NCBI GenBank assembly: GCA_034178705.1
Contig: JAXFQY010000048.1
Span: forward strand, 1-64,000
Length of the DNA: 64,000 bases
Direction: 5' to 3'
From: RUG12395 sp034178705
GTDB lineage: Bacteria > Bacillota > Clostridia > Oscillospirales > CAG-272
Numbering within the stretch: position 1 is the stretch's first letter; every line of letters begins with the position of its first letter. A program made the translations under genes and the position numbers. This document shows, piece after piece, positions 59,669 through 64,000 of this stretch. The notes below the pieces were generated by a model. The model was not told the DNA's origin. It saw only the letters and a program-made list of their open reading frames with translations, and did no database searches.

Positions 59669-60937
59669 ATGAAAAAGTTCAGAATTCTTGCATTGTTCTG
59701 TGCAGCGCTTACCTTATTTGCGGTACCTGTCAGCGCTGCAACGCTCTCTCCGGCGATTGCGGAACTGGCTGCTGAGGAAATCTCCGTTAAAGCCGGACTT
59801 TACCGCTGCGATGTTGTGTTCTCCGAGGAGGATTTCTACCAGCAAACCGGCGTGAATCGCTTCCCCTCCCTGACCTTCACGAGCGTTCCGCCGGCCGAGG
59901 ACGGCGTTCTGACAGTCGCCGACACCGTAATTCAAAGCGGAATGACTGTCAGCCGCGAGCTGCTTTCCAAACTTCGCTTTACAGCTGCCTCTGACCAGGT
60001 GGATTCCACAAGCTTCACCTACACTCTACCGGAGCGTTACGGCGCATCTGAGCTAACCTGCAAAATTGTATTTCTTGAGGAAATCAACGATGCACCGACC
60101 GTCGCACTTCCGACCTCAGCGGAAACGCTGACTACCTACCGGAATGTGACTCTTCACTCCTGCTTGACCGCATCCGACCCCGAGGGAGATGAGCTTACCT
60201 TCCGCGTGATTCGTGCACCGAAGCACGGCACGCTTGAGCTTCCCCCGAACGGAAACGGAACCTTCACGTATGTGCCGGACAAGAATTATACCGGCAAGGA
60301 CAGTTTTATCTTTACGGTGCGGGATGAATACGGCAACTACAGCAAAAACTGCACCGTTACGCTCCGTACTACAAAAAACAAAACGGGCATGACCTTCGAG
60401 GATATGTCCGATTCTGCGGCATACAATGCCGCTATCACCTGTGCCTCGCTCGGCTTGATGAGCCCGACCCGCGTCGGAGAGAAAAATTATTTTGAGCCAA
60501 ACGGAACCGTCACGAGAATTGAGCTGCTTGCGTCGCTGATGGATGCAGCCGGTGTCAAGCTGACAGAGGCCAAGACGGAAATCTTTGCGGACAGCGCAGT
60601 GATTCCCGAAAAATATCAGCCCTATGCAGCCACGGCCGTCAAGCTCGGATATATTCAAGGATATGCAGAAAACGGAATGATCTTTTTCCGTCCCGAGCAA
60701 GCAGTCACGCGCGCAGAAGCTGCCATGATAGCATCCAATATTCTCGGCGGCCAGAATATCGCGATTCAGACCTTTGCGGATTCCGAGGCCGTTCCCTCCT
60801 GGGCTGAAAACGCCGTCCGCTTTGCTGTTGCCAATCGCCTTCTTCTCCCCGTTTCCGGCGATATCCTGCCGGAAAGCGCAATGACCCGTGCCGACAGTGC
60901 TGTTATGCTTGCGGCTGCGCATGCCTTCTCTGATTAA
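59669..60937 (+). CDS. SLH-domain surface protein with cadherin-like repeat
   Basis: A 422-residue secreted protein. Signal peptide about 1-24 (ending VSAA). Residues about 145-240 form an Ig/cadherin-like repeat (NDAPTVALP, ASDPEGDELTFRVIRAPKHG, FTYVPDKNYTGKDSFIFTVRD). The rest (about 250-422) carries S-layer homology units (YFEPNGTVTRIELLASLMD, FRPEQAVTRAEAAMIASNIL and an ESAMTRADSAVMLAA end) that bind cell-wall polymer. It likely decorates the cell surface; the binding partner is unknown. GAGGAG precedes the ATG. Confidence 0.85.
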   Translation: MKKFRILALFCAALTLFAVPVSAATLSPAIAELAAEEISVKAGLYRCDVVFSEEDFYQQTGVNRFPSLTFTSVPPAEDGVLTVADTVIQSGMTVSRELLSKLRFTAASDQVDSTSFTYTLPERYGASELTCKIVFLEEINDAPTVALPTSAETLTTYRNVTLHSCLTASDPEGDELTFRVIRAPKHGTLELPPNGNGTFTYVPDKNYTGKDSFIFTVRDEYGNYSKNCTVTLRTTKNKTGMTFEDMSDSAAYNAAITCASLGLMSPTRVGEKNYFEPNGTVTRIELLASLMDAAGVKLTEAKTEIFADSAVIPEKYQPYAATAVKLGYIQGYAENGMIFFRPEQAVTRAEAAMIASNILGGQNIAIQTFADSEAVPSWAENAVRFAVANRLLLPVSGDILPESAMTRADSAVMLAAAHAFSD

Positions 60938-60953
60938 CCGAAACCTTCTTATT

Positions 60954-60987
60954 ATGCCCCGTCCGGCAGTCCTGCCGGGCGGGGCGT
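60954..60987 (+). terminator. terminator after the SLH gene
   Basis: A GC-rich stem of about 14 bp (60956-60969 with 60972-60985, one wobble) 16 bp after the stop; the T-run is weak. Confidence 0.6.
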
Positions 60988-61080
60988 ATCCGTATCGGAA
61001 CGCGCTCGTTTAGAAAGAACGCCCTTCCCTCAGATTCCGGCAAAAGAACAGCGGATTACCCGGTTTTTTGGTTCATGTAC

Positions 61081-61109
61081 TTGAAAAAGCCGAAATCCCG
61101 TGGTAAAAT
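61081..61109 (+). promoter_or_regulatory. promoter for argS
   Basis: TTGAAA (61081-61086) and TAAAAT (61104-61109) with a 17-bp spacer. It excludes the upstream in-frame ATG at 61075. Confidence 0.65.
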
Positions 61110-61143
61110 GTTTCGTTGTATCATATTGAAAGGAAGACGTTAT

Positions 61144-62853
61144 ATGCAGGCTGTTAAAAATTCATTGGCACAAACGCTTTTTTCCCTCATAACCGGGAAA
61201 TTCGGAAAGGAGCCTCCTCCGCCCGAACAGCTTGCGGCCATGCTCGAATATCCGCCTGATAACAACATGGGGCATCTCGCATTTCCGTGCTTCAAGCTCT
61301 CCCGTGAGCTCCGTATGGCCCCCCCCGCCATTGCGTCGGCCCTTGCCGACGGCTTCCGGAATGAATATGTAAGTGAAGTCAGCGTTGCCGGCGGCTATCT
61401 CAATTTCCGTCTGTGCAAGCAAGCTTTTATAAACCATGTGGCTCAGGAAATCTCCGAAAAAGGCGACCGGTATGGCTCTCCGATGAACGGTGACGGGAAA
61501 ACTGTTGTCCTTGACTATTCGTCCCCGAATGTAGCTAAGCCCTTCCATATCGGGCATCTCGGAACTACTGTTATCGGACACTCACTCAGGCTTCTTCACG
61601 AATTTGCGGGTTATCAATGTGTCGGCATCAACCATCTCGGCGACTGGGGTACCCAGTTCGGCAAGATGATTATTGCCTTCCGCAAATGGGCTGATAAGCC
61701 GGTTGACGAATGTACAGTTGACGACCTTGTCGCCCTCTATGTCCGTTTTCATGCAGAGGCCGAAAAGGACTCCTCTCTCGAAGACGAGGCCCGCGCCGAG
61801 TTCACAAAGCTGGAGCATCATGACCCGGACGACATTCGACTCTGGAAGAAATTCATTGAAATCAGTCTGAAGGAATATAAGGTTACTTATAAACAGCTCG
61901 GCATTGAATTTGATTCCTATAACGGTGAAAGCTTTTATTCCGACAAAATGCCTGCCGTCATTGAGAAGATCCGGCAAGCCGGTCTTTTGGAAATTGACGA
62001 CGGCGCGTCGGTTGTCCGTCTCGATCAATACGGAATGCCTCCCTGTCTCATTCTGAAGCGCGACGGTTCCTCTCTTTATCCTGCGCGCGATATTGCGGCT
62101 GCACTTTACCGGAAGGAAACCTATCACTTTTCCAAATGCATCTATGTCACTTCCGCCGGGCAGTCCCTTCATTTTGCACAATGGTTCAAGGTTCTCTCAC
62201 TCATGGGGTATCCGTGGGCGGATAGCGAGCTGATTCATGTCCCCTACGGCACTGTCTCGATCGGCGGCGAAAAGCTCGCAACCCGCACCGGTAATGTGAT
62301 TCTGCTCCGGGATATTTTCGACACCGCCATTGAAAAGGTCAAAGGCATCATGGCTGTGAAAAGTCCCGATCTTCCACACAGAGATGAAGTGGCTGAGGCC
62401 GTCGGAGTCGGTGCTGTCGTTTTTCACTACCTTCTCAACAACCGGATGCGCGATATCAACTTCAACATGGAGGAAGCACTCTCCTTTGAAGGGAATACCG
62501 GTCCTTATGCACAATATACCTATGCTCGCTGCTGTTCTATCCTGGAAAAAGCCGCAACCGTCCCCGATTCCCCATCCTTTTCCGACTGTGGCGAGCCCGA
62601 GCTTGCACTTGCTCTTGTTCTATCCCAATTTTCCGAACGGGTCAACAGCGCACTTGCCGAATATGAACCGAGCTACATTACCCGCTATATTCTCGAGCTT
62701 TGTACAGCATTTAACCGTTTTTATCACGAATGCCAGATTCTCGGCTGTGACGCTTCACTCCGCGGTGCACGGCTGAATCTTGTGGCAGACACACGCAGCG
62801 TTCTGGGTACTGCCCTGCATCTGATCTGCCTGAAAACACCGAATAAAATTTGA
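61144..62853 (+). CDS. argS: arginyl-tRNA synthetase
   Basis: A 569-residue class I synthetase charging tRNA-Arg. The HIGH motif is SSPNVAKPFHIGHLGTTVIGH, followed by GINHLGDWGTQFGKMI; the KMSKS-like region is GGEKLATRTGNVILLRDI, in which ArgRS normally lacks the second Lys. A tRNA-binding N-terminal domain and a helical C-terminus (ILELCTAFNRFYHECQ) complete it. AAAGGAAG precedes the ATG at 61144. The YebC gene follows after 12 bp. Confidence 0.95.
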   Translation: MQAVKNSLAQTLFSLITGKFGKEPPPPEQLAAMLEYPPDNNMGHLAFPCFKLSRELRMAPPAIASALADGFRNEYVSEVSVAGGYLNFRLCKQAFINHVAQEISEKGDRYGSPMNGDGKTVVLDYSSPNVAKPFHIGHLGTTVIGHSLRLLHEFAGYQCVGINHLGDWGTQFGKMIIAFRKWADKPVDECTVDDLVALYVRFHAEAEKDSSLEDEARAEFTKLEHHDPDDIRLWKKFIEISLKEYKVTYKQLGIEFDSYNGESFYSDKMPAVIEKIRQAGLLEIDDGASVVRLDQYGMPPCLILKRDGSSLYPARDIAAALYRKETYHFSKCIYVTSAGQSLHFAQWFKVLSLMGYPWADSELIHVPYGTVSIGGEKLATRTGNVILLRDIFDTAIEKVKGIMAVKSPDLPHRDEVAEAVGVGAVVFHYLLNNRMRDINFNMEEALSFEGNTGPYAQYTYARCCSILEKAATVPDSPSFSDCGEPELALALVLSQFSERVNSALAEYEPSYITRYILELCTAFNRFYHECQILGCDASLRGARLNLVADTRSVLGTALHLICLKTPNKI

Positions 62854-62865
62854 GAGGTAACAAAA

Positions 62866-63597
62866 ATGTCCGGACACAGCAAATGGAAAAATATCATGCA
62901 TAAAAAAGAGAAGACCGACGCGCAGCGCGCAAAGATCTTCACAAAAATCGGAAAAGAAATGTCCATCGCAATCCGCGAGGGCGGCGCTGACCCGAATTCA
63001 AACGGGAAGCTCCGTGAGTTAATCGCAAAGGCTAAGGCAAACAATGTTCCGAACGATAATATCGACCGTATCCTGAAAAAGTTCTCCGGGGATAACAGTA
63101 TTGTCTATGATGAAATCACCTATGAAGGCTACGGTCCCGGCGGAGTTGCTATTATTGTCACGACCGCAACAGATAACAAGAACCGTACCGGTCCGGAGGT
63201 GCGCCATTATTTTGACAAGTACGGCGGAAATCTCGGTACCACCGGCTGCGTCTCCTATCTCTTCTCCGACAAGGGCGTGATCTTGATCACGGAAGAGGAT
63301 GCCGGGGACGAAGACAAACTGATGGAAACCGCGCTTGAATCCGGCGCTTCCGACTTCGAGTATCAGGACGGCGTCTTCCAGATTACAACCGAATACGGCG
63401 ATCTCTATACGGTTCGTGACGCTCTTGAAGCTGCCGGCTACAAAATTTCCTCGGCAGAGCATGACAAAATTCCCTCCATGTATGTTACTCTTGCGGATGA
63501 GGAACAGATCAAGAACATGTCTACCCTGCTTGAAATGCTCGAGGATAATGACGACGTGCAGGATGTCTATCACAACTGGGAAAACTGTGATGACTGA
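62866..63597 (+). CDS. YebC/PmpR family regulator
   Basis: A 243-residue protein matching YebC (TACO1 family): MSGHSKWKNIMHKKEKTDAQRAKIF start, a basic DNA/RNA-binding N-terminal domain, EGYGPGGVAIIV motif and a C-terminal segment with VDVALE-like blocks replaced by LLEMLEDNDDVQDVYHN. YebC2-type proteins act in translation of proline-rich stretches, and PmpR-type in transcription; which group this belongs to is not clear. AGAGGTAAC precedes the ATG. It is cotranscribed with argS. Confidence 0.93.
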   Translation: MSGHSKWKNIMHKKEKTDAQRAKIFTKIGKEMSIAIREGGADPNSNGKLRELIAKAKANNVPNDNIDRILKKFSGDNSIVYDEITYEGYGPGGVAIIVTTATDNKNRTGPEVRHYFDKYGGNLGTTGCVSYLFSDKGVILITEEDAGDEDKLMETALESGASDFEYQDGVFQITTEYGDLYTVRDALEAAGYKISSAEHDKIPSMYVTLADEEQIKNMSTLLEMLEDNDDVQDVYHNWENCDD

Positions 63598-63607
63598 TTT
63601 TCTGCTG

Positions 63608-63670
63608 TTTTCTGAAAAATCAGAAAACGCAGAAAGGACGGCAGAAGCCAATTGGCTTCTGCCGTCCTTT
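63608..63670. terminator. bidirectional terminator
   Basis: A perfect palindromic 19-bp repeat (63633-63651 with 63652-63670) following a smaller hairpin (63608-63615 with 63620-63627), between convergent yebC and the surface protein gene. Confidence 0.85.
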
Positions 63671-63682
63671 GGTTTTATTCAA

Positions 63683-64000
63683 TTATTTCTGATATCTTTT
63701 TTTCAATCCGATTCCGGCAATTGCAAACAGACTGACCAATCCGGCGATTGCAAAATAAACTGCAAAACTTCCTGTTTCCGGAGTTGTCTCCCCTCCGGGT
63801 GCTGTTGTTTCGGGTACCGGCTCGCCCGTCTCCGATTCCGATGTTTGCGCGGACGGTGTAGTTACCGGTGCTGTATCCCCGGCATGCTTGATCTCGGTAT
63901 TGTTTCCTACATTTTGAAGTACCGGAGAAAGATTCCCCATTTTCCAGACGCTGTTGAAGTCAAAGCCGGCAAAGTTTGTCTGCAGCTTGGCATCTTCATA
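63683..64000 (-). CDS. C-terminal part of a membrane-anchored surface protein
   Basis: An open frame of 105 codons plus stop entering from the right edge. It reads AGFDFNSVWKMGNLSPVLQNV, the typical end of repeat-containing surface proteins. Then comes a Thr/Pro/Glu/Ser-rich spacer, the TGSF element, one membrane helix (about 20 residues) and a basic tail LKKRYQK. This is a cell-surface anchor resembling LPxTG-type or pilin/archaeosortase-type tails, though no LPxTG is present. The N-terminal part lies outside the window. Confidence 0.75.
   Translation of the reverse strand, partial: YEDAKLQTNFAGFDFNSVWKMGNLSPVLQNVGNNTEIKHAGDTAPVTTPSAQTSESETGEPVPETTAPGGETTPETGSFAVYFAIAGLVSLFAIAGIGLKKRYQK

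Noticed and set aside
1..64000. CRISPR array, insertion sequence, prophage, rRNA or tRNA
   Set aside because: No regular repeat-spacer pattern, transposase or integrase frame, or cloverleaf was found; the gaps are mostly short and filled by promoters and terminators.

Overview
The window looks like chromosomal DNA of an anaerobic, spore-lineage Bacillota, most likely a gut-type member of class Clostridia. The grounds are strong GGAGG ribosome binding sites, many near-consensus sigma-A promoters with 17-bp spacers, a cotJABC spore-coat operon, a SleL/YaaH-like LysM protein, a ferredoxin-domain EtfA next to a LctD-type lactate dehydrogenase, a Clostridia-style PRPP synthetase and several lipoprotein solute-binding proteins. 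The species cannot be named from sequence alone. No rRNA, tRNA, CRISPR array, phage or insertion sequence was seen. Gene order is compact, and most convergent pairs are separated by a perfect inverted repeat that probably terminates both ways.

Layout. 1-6.2 kb: a probable carbohydrate locus, with a solute-binding lipoprotein and a DUF5107/TPR protein divergent from a regulator of unusual build (sugar-binding fold first, LuxR-like helix-turn-helix last). 6.3-13.8 kb: DUF1015 protein, ABC exporter, aspartate kinase, HIT hydrolase, FkbM methyltransferase, tcdA and a stump of metF. 13.9-20.3 kb: rpsU, a LysM/GH18-like protein that has lost its catalytic motif, prs, cysK and clpC. 20.3-25.4 kb: a five-gene operon with an MBL-fold hydrolase, gltX, glnS, a nitroreductase and a zinc-ribbon membrane protein. 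25.6-28.7 kb: a DUF3343-like/cysteine desulfurase pair and an orphan solute-binding lipoprotein. 28.9-36.2 kb: the macromolecular synthesis cluster dgt-dnaG-rpoD, preceded by yigZ, hflX, rpmE, an NfeD-like protein and a membrane-anchored protein.

36.4-41.6 kb: an acyl-activating enzyme with its own acyl carrier protein, then two directly abutting MutS-like ATPases that both carry Asn for the Walker B Asp. The ATPase pair is the strongest candidate here for an undescribed system. 41.7-47.7 kb: a two-component system, two acetyltransferase-type genes and glutamate dehydrogenase. 47.9-54.6 kb: purine uptake and salvage, comprising a BMP-type nucleoside ABC transporter under a guanine-class purine riboswitch with a terminator, plus xpt and deoD. 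54.9-58.3 kb: etfB-etfA-lctD, which should form an electron-confurcating lactate dehydrogenase. 58.4-64 kb: cotJABC, an SLH-domain surface protein, argS, a YebC-family regulator and the C-terminus of a surface-anchored protein leaving the right edge.

Working together, the genes suggest a fermentative cell that scavenges purines, oxidises lactate by flavin-based confurcation, fixes ammonium through glutamate dehydrogenase, charges Glu and Gln tRNAs with separate enzymes, and keeps sporulation-related coat genes. Start codons were moved from the longest open frame wherever a ribosome binding site or promoter position decided the matter.
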